A stretch of 43,953 nt of DNA, from NCBI GenBank assembly GCA_964492065.1, contig CAZBHH010000022.1, forward strand, positions 1 through 43,953, given 5' to 3'. Made by a program: the position numbers and the translations under genes. Source of the DNA: JADKAC01 sp964492065 (lineage in GTDB: Bacteria > Bacteroidota > Bacteroidia > Chitinophagales > BACL12). Under the pieces are notes generated by a model. The model was not told the DNA's origin and did no database searches. It was given only the letters and a program-made list of their open reading frames with translations. The stretch's first letter is position 1, and every line of letters starts with the position of its first letter. This document shows, piece after piece, positions 1-7,582 of the stretch.

Positions 1-2
1 AC

Positions 3-878
3 GGTTCAATAGTTACTACGAGTGGCGTGTATATCACAAACCTGTCGAGCATCGACGGTTGCGACTCTATCATTACCACCAACTTAACGGTGCACCCGGT
101 AGATCAGGTTGAAGTATTTGTTGAAATTTGTTTTGGCGAAGAGTATTTACTACCTGATGGTAGCAGTACCGGTTCTCCGGGAGAATATGTATTTGTTTTT
201 TCTAATACGATGGGTTGCGACAGCACTGTAACAGTTACTGTTTCCATTGATCCCGATTGTGATGAAACCGAGTTATACGACCAAACGGAAGTTGGTGTTG
301 ATTCATTGCCAAACCTGAATGGCATAAACTGTGATAGCCTAGATAGTCAGCCTGTTGTGGACATTGCGAATGATACATTATTTGTTTATTTGGGAGAGCA
401 GGTGGAATTGTATGCAAATGTTTACGGCGGCTTAACACCGTTGAGTTTCCAGTGGGAACCGGCGGAGATGGTCGAATGTCCAACTTGTCTGACTACCAAT
501 ACTATTGTAAATCAGACCATCATTTTGACTTTTACGGCTACAGATACCCTGGGATGTAAGTCATCCGATGAAATTATACTGCGATTACTGCCTTGTGATG
601 AATCGCTGTTTGAGATTCCAAATATTATCAGCCCGAATGGCGATGGATTTAATGACGACTTTTATATAAACTACGAAGGCGGTCTGGCAATTAAGAAACT
701 GACTTTGTATAACCGTTGGGGAGAAGTTATGTTCGAAACGAAGGACTTAGCACAACATTGGGATGGTACTTTTAACGGTAAGCTCTGTAACCCGGGAGTT
801 TATATCTATACCGTAGATTTTATTTGCAGCGATGGCACACTTTCGCTGATTTCAGGTAATATTACCCTGGTAAAATAA
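3..878 (+). CDS. C-terminal part of a T9SS-exported adhesin-like protein (gliding-motility C-terminal domain), 5' end outside window
   Basis: The reading frame is open to the left edge (it reads GSIVTTSGVYITN before the first possible start), so this is the last 291 residues of a longer protein. The visible N-terminal half holds repeats with a GCDS core followed by a beta-strand-like TVTVTVS/TTNLTV stretch, as in long Bacteroidota surface proteins. A PKD/Ig-like segment follows. The last ~90 residues begin with FEIPNIISPNGDGFNDDF and continue with YNRWGEVMFE and WDGTFNG, the signature of the gliding motility-associated C-terminal domain (TIGR04131, type-B T9SS signal). Such domains direct export across the outer membrane by the type IX system. 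The PorP/SprF gene 210 bases downstream is the usual partner. The function of the missing N-terminal part cannot be judged. Confidence 0.9.
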   Translation, partial: GSIVTTSGVYITNLSSIDGCDSIITTNLTVHPVDQVEVFVEICFGEEYLLPDGSSTGSPGEYVFVFSNTMGCDSTVTVTVSIDPDCDETELYDQTEVGVDSLPNLNGINCDSLDSQPVVDIANDTLFVYLGEQVELYANVYGGLTPLSFQWEPAEMVECPTCLTTNTIVNQTIILTFTATDTLGCKSSDEIILRLLPCDESLFEIPNIISPNGDGFNDDFYINYEGGLAIKKLTLYNRWGEVMFETKDLAQHWDGTFNGKLCNPGVYIYTVDFICSDGTLSLISGNITLVK

Positions 879-1088
879 GAAAGGGATTTGAAGATTTAAC
901 AGGGAAAGGCTGAAAAATTGGCAAATTACGTACAGAATCTATTGGATTGTGCTGAATTTTGAGTTTATTTGTTGTCAGTCAAGTGCAGTAATTTGTTGCA
1001 GGGCGCTGATTAATCCTGTTACAAATTCTACTTTTACGTTCAATTTATTCGGGTGGTTATACCATACTTTTAAGGGATATTCAGACAG

Positions 1089-2090
1089 ATGAAAAGATTT
1101 TTTACCCAAACGACTTTATTTTCACTGCTATTGCTCTTTCAAATCAGCAAGGCGCAGGATTGGCATTATTCCCAGTTTCATGCGTCACCAATCATGGTAA
1201 ATCCCGGATTTACAGGCCTGTTTAACGGCGATGTGCGCTTTATCACAAATTATAAAGATCAGTGGAGTTTTGCCGCTCCTTACCGCACTTTTTCATTTTC
1301 CGCCGATGGGGCTTTTGCCATTCTTAAAAATGGCGACTTTGCCAGCGGTGGGCTTCAGGTATTGGCCGACAGAGCGGGTGACCTGAATTTTACTACCTTA
1401 AAAACTGCCGTAAACTTTGCATACAGCAAATCGCTGAGCGGTTACGGCAATCATTTTCTCACATTGGGTTTTGAAGCGGGTATCAATCGCCGGTATGTGG
1501 ATTATACCAATATGGTGGCATTTGATCCGGAACCCTATGCCACTTCAGTAGATAACGCCTTTAACTTTGCCGATTTGTCAACCGGTGTTACCTGGTACTT
1601 TCTGCCCAGCGATGAAATCTACGTGTACCTGGGCGGGTCTATATTTCATTTAAATGAGCCCAATCAAAGTTTTTTGCAAGATGAAAGCGATGTGCTGGAG
1701 AAGCGCTATTCACTGCAGGGCGGCATGCAGTTTCCCATAACAGATAATTTGAACCTGTTGCCCAGTTTGATATACAATGAACAGGGGCCGCACCGCGAAT
1801 TTGTAATCGGAACCTATTTCAAATACAAACTGAGCCACGTGACGGTGCGCCGGGAAACTGCTATGTATGCAGGTGTCTGGTACAGGAATAAAGATGCAGT
1901 AGTTGCTTCCGTCCGGTTTGATTACAACAATGTCATTGCAGGCCTGAGCTATGATATCAACACCAGCTCCCTGTCAGCTGCCAGCTATGGCAGAGGGGGC
2001 CTGGAACTGAATTTGATTTATGTACTCGACAAAAAATTTAATTCAGCTAAACGCATGAAGAACCGTAGCTATCAATGTCCCAAATTCTGA
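1089..2090 (+). CDS. PorP/SprF family type IX secretion outer membrane protein
   Basis: This 333-residue protein begins with a signal peptide ending near SKAQ and continues with the family-typical opening QDWHYSQFHASPIMVNPGFTGLF. The remainder is beta-rich with alternating hydrophobic residues, as expected for a 14-strand outer-membrane barrel of the PorP/SprF family (TIGR03519). In Flavobacterium johnsoniae SprF is needed for export of the SprB adhesin, and sprF-like genes sit next to genes for type-B-tailed adhesins; the same arrangement is seen here with the gene ending at 878. This is therefore probably a cargo-specific SprF paralogue rather than the core PorP, but that is inference. Near-match -7 boxes (TACTTTTA) lie upstream. 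Its 3' end overlaps the convergent membrane-protein gene by 19 bases. Confidence 0.93.
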   Translation: MKRFFTQTTLFSLLLLFQISKAQDWHYSQFHASPIMVNPGFTGLFNGDVRFITNYKDQWSFAAPYRTFSFSADGAFAILKNGDFASGGLQVLADRAGDLNFTTLKTAVNFAYSKSLSGYGNHFLTLGFEAGINRRYVDYTNMVAFDPEPYATSVDNAFNFADLSTGVTWYFLPSDEIYVYLGGSIFHLNEPNQSFLQDESDVLEKRYSLQGGMQFPITDNLNLLPSLIYNEQGPHREFVIGTYFKYKLSHVTVRRETAMYAGVWYRNKDAVVASVRFDYNNVIAGLSYDINTSSLSAASYGRGGLELNLIYVLDKKFNSAKRMKNRSYQCPKF

Positions 2091-3823
2091 TTTACGCTTT
2101 TGTAAATTTCAAAATAGGCACTCTCGATTGGTAGTTTTTCACCCAGGGAGAGGAGTTGTGGGAGATAGCTGTGGTTAAATTCCAAATCCGGTTCAAACGG
2201 TACGCTTCCCTTGTAAAACAATTTGCTGTCGGTCTTATCGACAAACAGGAAAATTTCTTCGGAATGCATTTTCATTTCCACCATATGAAAGAACTGCGCT
2301 TCAGCTCCTATATATTCGTGGTGTTGCATCCAGTCTAATGGAAGGGGATTCCGGCTATGCATAACAGCATAAATAAATGCATTATTTGGAATCATGGTAA
2401 AGTGATCCCTGGGTGCGTTGAGCAGCCTGTATATGCGGTTAAATTCCACAAAGTAATTACGTGTTGTTTCATTTACCTTGGTCTTTCCCATTTCCGGGAA
2501 GATATCCTCTAATGTGTAGTTTAATTTAGAACTTGCATGATCGCGGTAATTGACTTTCGGCATACTTATCTGCGAAACAGTAAATAGCAATATTGCCGCT
2601 ACGGCAAGAAGGCGATATGCTTTGAGCAAATGCCGTTGAATAAACCGGTATTGTGCCAATCGCATACACAGGAGTATCCAACCAGACATAGCCAGCCCGC
2701 CTAAATACGGGCGGGGCGAATTGTCGCCAATTGAAATACTGCTGGTCCAGGCAATACATAATGTGATTAATACTGAAAGCAACAGCGCCTTATTTAATTT
2801 CCATATGAAAATGCCGTACAACAACAGAACGGCGGCAAGCCAGAAAAAATAAAAGGAATATGCAGTTGAATAATTGCCTAAAAATAAGTGAAAGGTAAAC
2901 CAGGCGGTGGCACATATAAGTGCCGGGAAATACGCATTTGCAATATATGCGAAGCCCTTCCCCGATGGGTGCATGTACTGTTTCCAAAATAAAATTAAGA
3001 GTCCAATTCCAGGCAATAGCATCCATGGATATTTAACAAGCGATTTTGCATAAGTAAATATCCCGGTTTCCACTAATTCGGTACGCCCTGTCATTTGATC
3101 AATAAATAATTGCAGCGCACCCTGGAGGTAGAGATAAAAAAAGTACAATAACAGCGGCAGGCTCCCGGCAATGCAGATGAGAATCCTGAAGCCTGTCTTT
3201 TTCCATTGAAAATTATAAAACAAAACTGTTGTTGCGGTTAAGATAAAAGGCAATGCAAAGGACTGCCTGCAGAGGGCGGCACATGCGGTAAAAAATAGAG
3301 CCGGAATTGCAAACCTGTAATAGTGGGCTGTCGTATGCGGCGGTTCGAAGAAGCGCATAATAAAATAAAAACCGACAGTGTCGAGCAACAATGCATCCGT
3401 AGTAGTCCATGTAAATACCGGCCCGTTGTTTAAGTTTAATACTATTGTCGAAATGATAACCGCTCCGTAAACCAGGTACTTCTTGCCTGGTGCGATTGTA
3501 TCCTTTACAGCACTCAATACAATAAATGCCCAAAGTATTGTCAGTAGAATATATTCAAATGCAGCTATTATCCTGGATGTGGGAATGAGTGGAAATGGAA
3601 GGATTAAGTCCAACTGGTGGAGTAAACCGGAGCCGACCGGGCGGATACTGATGAATTCTTTATGGGGTATTTCCCCGTTTAGCAGGCGCCAGCTTTGCGA
3701 AAGAACCACGCCTTCGTCGGAGGGGTTAAAACCCTGATTAACCGCATAACCGCCAATGCTGAAAACGACGGCAAAAAGAATCAGGACGAAAATGGAAACC
3801 TGAACGAATTTTTTTAGATCCAC
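2072..3823 (-). CDS. Polytopic membrane protein, GT-C-fold glycosyltransferase-like
   Basis: The 583 residues contain roughly eleven to twelve hydrophobic segments and a soluble C-terminal tail of about 150 residues. After the first membrane segment there is an extracytoplasmic loop with NPSDEGVVLSQSWRLLNG and later EFISIRP. An acidic D-E pair in the first loop is characteristic of GT-C glycosyltransferases that use lipid-phosphate sugar donors (PMT/ArnT/GT39-like), so a sugar- or glycan-transfer role at the outer face of the inner membrane is likely. I cannot assign donor or acceptor. It lies 17 bases after the flippase-like gene on the same strand, which supports a joint role in surface glycan assembly. 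Confidence is high that it is a gene and moderate for the functional class. Confidence 0.75.
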   Translation of the reverse strand: MDLKKFVQVSIFVLILFAVVFSIGGYAVNQGFNPSDEGVVLSQSWRLLNGEIPHKEFISIRPVGSGLLHQLDLILPFPLIPTSRIIAAFEYILLTILWAFIVLSAVKDTIAPGKKYLVYGAVIISTIVLNLNNGPVFTWTTTDALLLDTVGFYFIMRFFEPPHTTAHYYRFAIPALFFTACAALCRQSFALPFILTATTVLFYNFQWKKTGFRILICIAGSLPLLLYFFYLYLQGALQLFIDQMTGRTELVETGIFTYAKSLVKYPWMLLPGIGLLILFWKQYMHPSGKGFAYIANAYFPALICATAWFTFHLFLGNYSTAYSFYFFWLAAVLLLYGIFIWKLNKALLLSVLITLCIAWTSSISIGDNSPRPYLGGLAMSGWILLCMRLAQYRFIQRHLLKAYRLLAVAAILLFTVSQISMPKVNYRDHASSKLNYTLEDIFPEMGKTKVNETTRNYFVEFNRIYRLLNAPRDHFTMIPNNAFIYAVMHSRNPLPLDWMQHHEYIGAEAQFFHMVEMKMHSEEIFLFVDKTDSKLFYKGSVPFEPDLEFNHSYLPQLLSLGEKLPIESAYFEIYKSVNQNLGH

Positions 3824-3840
3824 CGGTTAATGTTCTTCAA

Positions 3841-5127
3841 TTATAAATAAGAGAATGTTGTAAAAATAAAGGTAATTATCAGCAATATGCTGTATAGGAT
3901 AAACGGCAGTAAAGGAATATATCGCAATGGCGAAATTCCCATTGACTTCAGCTTTACGACAAAGGCAATTTTTTCAAAGATATAGGCCGCCACCGTTCCA
4001 AAGGCTACACCGGGCAATCCCACCAGGTATAAAAATAACAGGCTCAGCGCTATATTGAGTATGAACTCGATAATGGAGATGCGCATTAAAAAGTTGTTTT
4101 CGGCACTCGCCATGAGAATTGACTGGGGTAAAAGTGTTCTGGGAATAATCAGCAATAAATAAATATTGAAAAAAATAAAACTCCCGGAAAACTGCGGATT
4201 AAAAACTACGGGGAACACATAATTACTTATCGCCATTAATACAATTCCAGCCGGAAATACTTTGTGCATGAGCGACAGAGTATTTTGTCTTAATGCGGCA
4301 ATTCCGGTATCCCTGTTGGCGCTTATCATTCCGATCATCGAAAGATTGACAGCGCCGGCAAGAACCATTGCCAGGGGGAATTCCCGTGCGCCGTACTGAT
4401 ACACAGCAAAAGTCGCCTTGTCGAATCGGGTATTGATAATTATGCCGTCCACATAGATGGAAGCCCCACCCAGCATAAAGCTGATTGCCAGAGGCAGCGC
4501 ATGTTTTAAAACCGACTGTAGATGGCCGGTAATTATTTGCGGTCTGCCGGCAAATATCCGGAACATATAAGTCAGAGTAAACTTCACCAGGTGAAATATT
4601 ATGATACCCCAGACAATAAATGAAATATTATGGGTATAGACGGCAATAATTCCCACAATGCCGGGAAGCAGGATCAGATGGGCAAATGAAAGAAATAATA
4701 GTGCATTTCCCTTTTTAACGGATAAAAAATAATGTTCCGAAAAATGCGAAATATTTTGAGCGGGAAGTAAGACAGCTAATTGTAAAATCAACTGTGAAGA
4801 AATGTCAAAGGTGCGGTGAATTAACTGGCCGAATATTAAAATGCAAAGGGACAACAATACAGAAAGAGCAATAAAAATGAAAAGCGTAGAATCGATAAAT
4901 GCCTTATTGTTTTCGGATTTGCCAAAGCGTTGTATATAAACGGTTAACACGGCATTCACCCAAAAAAAACTAAGCAGCCCCGATAGTAAAACCAGGGTCT
5001 CATAATTTCCGATATCCGACTGGGAAATGCCTGTCTTCGACAGGATAATACCGATTAAAAGCAGGCCGGCATACCTGGCAACCTGGAAGAGTTGAAATGC
5101 GCTGTTGTGATCTGATATGCGATGCAA
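3841..5127 (-). CDS. Polysaccharide (oligosaccharide) flippase family membrane protein
   Basis: A 428-residue protein with about twelve evenly spaced membrane helices and almost no soluble domain. The opening (HRISDHNSAFQLFQVARYAGLLLIGIIL) and general layout match MATE-like Wzx/RfbX flippases that move lipid-linked oligosaccharides across the inner membrane. The start is TTG at 5127; no in-frame ATG occurs near the N-terminus and the first residues fit the family, so TTG seems real. A TAnnTTTG box lies 29 bases upstream. It is probably co-transcribed with the downstream GT-C-like gene. No Wzy polymerase or other glycan genes are visible nearby, so this is a two-gene module, or a fragment of a glycan system coded elsewhere. 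Confidence 0.85.
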   Translation of the reverse strand: MHRISDHNSAFQLFQVARYAGLLLIGIILSKTGISQSDIGNYETLVLLSGLLSFFWVNAVLTVYIQRFGKSENNKAFIDSTLFIFIALSVLLSLCILIFGQLIHRTFDISSQLILQLAVLLPAQNISHFSEHYFLSVKKGNALLFLSFAHLILLPGIVGIIAVYTHNISFIVWGIIIFHLVKFTLTYMFRIFAGRPQIITGHLQSVLKHALPLAISFMLGGASIYVDGIIINTRFDKATFAVYQYGAREFPLAMVLAGAVNLSMIGMISANRDTGIAALRQNTLSLMHKVFPAGIVLMAISNYVFPVVFNPQFSGSFIFFNIYLLLIIPRTLLPQSILMASAENNFLMRISIIEFILNIALSLLFLYLVGLPGVAFGTVAAYIFEKIAFVVKLKSMGISPLRYIPLLPFILYSILLIITFIFTTFSYL

Positions 5128-5156
5128 GAAAGACAGACTACCGTATTTTAACTCCG

Positions 5157-5164
5157 CAAACGTA
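5157..5164 (-). promoter_or_regulatory. -7 box (TACGTTTG) for the flippase gene
   Basis: On the minus strand this reads TACGTTTG, a full match to the Bacteroidota -7 consensus TAnnTTTG, 29 bases before the TTG start at 5127. I could not see a convincing -33 TTTG at the usual spacing. Confidence 0.45.
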
Positions 5165-5480
5165 ATGAATTTCCAATCATCGCTCAGCCGGCCACCATGC
5201 CTTTATCCTGCCCGCGATAGATACCGGGCAGGTGTGTTTCCCTGCAACGGAAGCGAAATTGCAGGATTATGGCCACAATGCGGTAAGGTCAAACCCAAGG
5301 ATACTTTGACAGCATCGGTGCCGTGGTAAAGGCCATCCTGCCGGTGCCGGTACTCCTTCATTTTCAATAGAACAACTTTTGGTGTAACATTGCATAAGCA
5401 TAGGGCATGCGCATTGAACATTTAACGGGTATCAATGGTTTTTACAGTATTATTTTTAACCAAACTTAAAAAAGACAAAA
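5165..5480. other. Intergenic stretch with two adjacent hairpins; no gene seen
   Basis: No credible reading frame is present between the flippase and sod genes. Two short perfect inverted repeats lie side by side: TGCCCG/CGGGCA at 5209-5230 (6 bp, 10-base loop) and CCTGCAA/TTGCAGG at 5241-5265 (7 bp, 11-base loop). Neither is followed by a T-tract, so they are not clear terminators. A near-match -7 box (TATTTTTA) lies about 25 bases before the sod start. The stretch could be a structured leader of sod or decayed sequence. Confidence 0.4.
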
Positions 5481-6245
5481 TTGGAAAATTTAAAAACAAG
5501 CAGAAGGGACTTCATTAGGAAATCTGCACTTTCGGCCATCGGGTTAGCCTTCATTAACAAGGAAATATTTGCAAACAGCGAAACCACTTCACCCGCGGTT
5601 TTGGATATGTACCTGGGAAAAGGGGATGCATTTACGCAGAAGCCGCTGCCTTATGATTTCGGGGCGCTGGAGCCGTATATTGACAAAATGACCATGGAGA
5701 TTCACTATACGAAACACCATGCCGGTTATGTTAAAAAATTGAATGAAGCAGTTGCCGCAACCCCGGAATTACAGGGGAAATCCCTGTCTGATATTTTAAT
5801 GCATATCTCCACCTTACCCGATGCAATGCGTGCCAAAGTGCGCAACAATGCGGGCGGGCATTGGAACCACTCGTTTTTCTGGGAGACGCTTACCCCGGGT
5901 TCTGCCAAAACTATTACCCGTGACGACCTGCGCACGGCGCTTATGAGTAAATACAATTCGATGGAGAATTTCCAGGAAGAATTCAATAAGGCTGCTGCCG
6001 GCGTTTTCGGATCGGGATGGGCTTGGTTGGTAAAGGATGCAAAGGGCAACCTCGATATCATCGGTACGCCAAACCAGGATAATCCGCTGATGGATATCAG
6101 TGAGAAAAACGGCAAACCCTTACTCGGAGTGGACGTTTGGGAGCATGCGTACTACCTGAAGTACCAAAACAGGCGCTCCGACTACCTGTCGGCCTTCTGG
6201 AATATCATTAATTGGGATACGGTTTCTCAGCGGTTTGCCGAATAA
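5481..6245 (+). CDS. Superoxide dismutase (Fe/Mn family) with Tat signal peptide
   Basis: This 254-residue protein is a full-length Fe/Mn superoxide dismutase preceded by ~45 extra N-terminal residues. The conserved metal ligands are all visible: H75 (in MEIHYTKHH), H130 (in GGHWNHSFFW), and D218 and H222 (in DVWEHAYY). GTPNQDNPL is also family-typical. The N-terminus reads SRRDFIRKSALSAIGLAF, a twin-arginine motif followed by a hydrophobic core, so folded metal-loaded enzyme is probably exported to the periplasm by Tat. The start is TTG at 5481; the in-frame upstream codons contain no ATG or GTG, and this start gives the complete Tat signal. Metal preference (Fe, Mn or either) cannot be settled by eye. 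It removes superoxide outside the cytoplasm. Confidence 0.95.
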   Translation: MENLKTSRRDFIRKSALSAIGLAFINKEIFANSETTSPAVLDMYLGKGDAFTQKPLPYDFGALEPYIDKMTMEIHYTKHHAGYVKKLNEAVAATPELQGKSLSDILMHISTLPDAMRAKVRNNAGGHWNHSFFWETLTPGSAKTITRDDLRTALMSKYNSMENFQEEFNKAAAGVFGSGWAWLVKDAKGNLDIIGTPNQDNPLMDISEKNGKPLLGVDVWEHAYYLKYQNRRSDYLSAFWNIINWDTVSQRFAE

Positions 6246-6276
6246 TTTTAGTACAGCGGTTCTGCATTCTATTTTA

Positions 6277-6284
6277 TAAATTTG
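6277..6284 (+). promoter_or_regulatory. -7 box (TAAATTTG) for tRNA-His
   Basis: A full match to TAnnTTTG ending 14 bases before G-1 of the tRNA, the same distance class as in front of tmRNA and tRNA-Arg in this window. Confidence 0.55.
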
Positions 6285-6298
6285 CCGTCTGATAAAAC

Positions 6299-6372
6299 GG
6301 TGACCGTAGCTCAGTTGGTAGAGCACCAGATTGTGGTTCTGGTGGTCGTGGGTTCGAGACCCATCGGTCACC
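6299..6372 (+). tRNA. tRNA-His (anticodon GTG)
   Basis: A complete cloverleaf can be drawn. The acceptor stem pairs GTGACCG (6300-6306) with CGGTCAC (6365-6371). G-1 at 6299 faces C73 at 6372, the identity element of tRNA-His. The D arm is GCTC/GAGC with G18-G19, the anticodon stem is CCAGA/TCTGG around loop TTGTGGT (anticodon GTG), and the T arm is GTGGG/CCCAT with loop TTCGAGA. The 3' CCA is not encoded. Confidence 0.97.
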
Positions 6373-6379
6373 CGCTTTA

Positions 6380-6412
6380 AACCCGGAAATTCAATTTGCC
6401 GGGCTTTTTTTT
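6380..6412 (+). terminator. Intrinsic terminator after tRNA-His
   Basis: CCCGG with AAATT pairs with AATTT and CCGGG (about 10 bp with one bulged G), followed by eight T residues. Confidence 0.85.
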
Positions 6413-6460
6413 ATCCGTTTACCGGATACACTCTTTTAAAAAAAATCTTTAGATTAGTGA

Positions 6461-7099
6461 ATGCCTAAATTCCTGCCTATATTCCCATTGGCTATCGTGG
6501 CTTTCCCCGGTGAAGAATTAACGCTGCATATTTTTGAACCGAGGTACAGGCAATTAATCGGTGAATGTTTTCGCGAAAAAAAATCCTTCGGCATACCGGT
6601 AGTCAATAAGAATGAAATCTTAGAATACGGCACCGAAATGCAGGTTGTAAAAATTATCAAGGAATATCCGGGCGGCGAATCCGATATATTGATCTGCGGT
6701 ATAAATGCCTTCCGGATTCTGGATATAGTCAAGGAAATCCCCGACAAGCTCTATAGCGGTGCCATTGTCAGCGTTGTGAATAACATATACGATATTCACG
6801 GAAAAACCTACCGCGAGTTTGAACAGTATATCGATGAGCTGTTTCAATTGCTGGAGATTAAGGAAGTTTTGGTCGATAGGGGAGTGAGGTCGCATTCGTT
6901 TCCGGTTGCGCATTATATCGGCCTCAGCCTCCTCGAAAAATTTGAATTATTAAAACACAACCGGGAATCCGTGAGACAAAAGATTATTGTCGAGCACTTA
7001 AAAAAGATTTTACCCGATATCAGAAAATATGCGGCTATCAGGGAACGGGCGAAACAAAACGGTCAATTTTATCTGGAAAATCCTCCGGATACGCTATAA
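6461..7099 (+). CDS. LON peptidase substrate-binding (LON N-terminal) domain protein
   Basis: The 212 residues start with LPIFPLAIVAFPGEELTLHIFEPRYRQLI, the hallmark opening of the LON N-terminal substrate-binding domain, followed by IPVV and a helical C-terminal part. There is no AAA+ ATPase or protease domain, and the length matches the stand-alone LON-domain family found across bacteria. These proteins are presumed to bind unfolded or specific peptides, but their role is not established. It stands alone, between the tRNA-His terminator and a non-coding stretch. Confidence 0.88.
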   Translation: MPKFLPIFPLAIVAFPGEELTLHIFEPRYRQLIGECFREKKSFGIPVVNKNEILEYGTEMQVVKIIKEYPGGESDILICGINAFRILDIVKEIPDKLYSGAIVSVVNNIYDIHGKTYREFEQYIDELFQLLEIKEVLVDRGVRSHSFPVAHYIGLSLLEKFELLKHNRESVRQKIIVEHLKKILPDIRKYAAIRERAKQNGQFYLENPPDTL

Positions 7100-7500
7100 A
7101 TCAGTACCGGGCAGAAAGGGACGGTGAGTTTCTAAATCAATCGAACAATATTGATTGCCGGAAGTATGGCGGGTAAGCCGCCTTGAAAATACCGGCATCC
7201 TCGCATTATTATTACTGCCTTGCATCAGGAGTCGCCGGCATTTGTTACCCGCTTTGATTAAAGAGACATTTCGGCGTTGTCAGTTGCCGGCTTCAGTTGA
7301 AATAGCGCCGGGAGTTTCTCTTGCCGGATTGCTATTAAAGTACCGTTGCAATTGACGGCGAATTTCCGGTGAGATTGTTAATAACCGGTCAAGTTGAATT
7401 TGGCGCTCATTTATTAAACCGCCGTATTTTATATTATTTCTCAGGGCGATTCACCAGTACCCGCCCGGAGATGGGAAGCGATTATCCTGTCGGATAAGCG
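7100..7500. other. Non-coding stretch of about 400 bases; no feature recognised
   Basis: No reading frame here looks like a protein; the one 66-codon frame (7155-7355) has an improbable composition. The DNA is rich in scattered GCCGG/CCGGC words and short imperfect inverted repeats, for example GGCGGgtaaGCCGCC near 7170. It could be a decayed gene or a structured region; nothing is diagnostic. Confidence 0.3.
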
Positions 7501-7554
7501 ATAAAAAAACTAATGAAAATTGGCGATGTCTGATACACGCCAATTTTCATTAGT
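7501..7554 (-). terminator. Strong intrinsic terminator of the FG-GAP lipoprotein gene
   Basis: A perfect 17-bp inverted repeat (7509-7525 with 7538-7554) with a 12-base loop. On the minus strand it is followed by TTTTTTAT, giving a long stem plus U-tract just past the stop codon at 7583. Confidence 0.85.
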
Positions 7555-7582
7555 AATGGATTTGTTTCAATAAATGAAACTT

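Noticed and set aside
7155..7355. 66-codon frame in the gene-free stretch
   Set aside because: Short, improbable composition, no promoter box and no similarity that I recognise.
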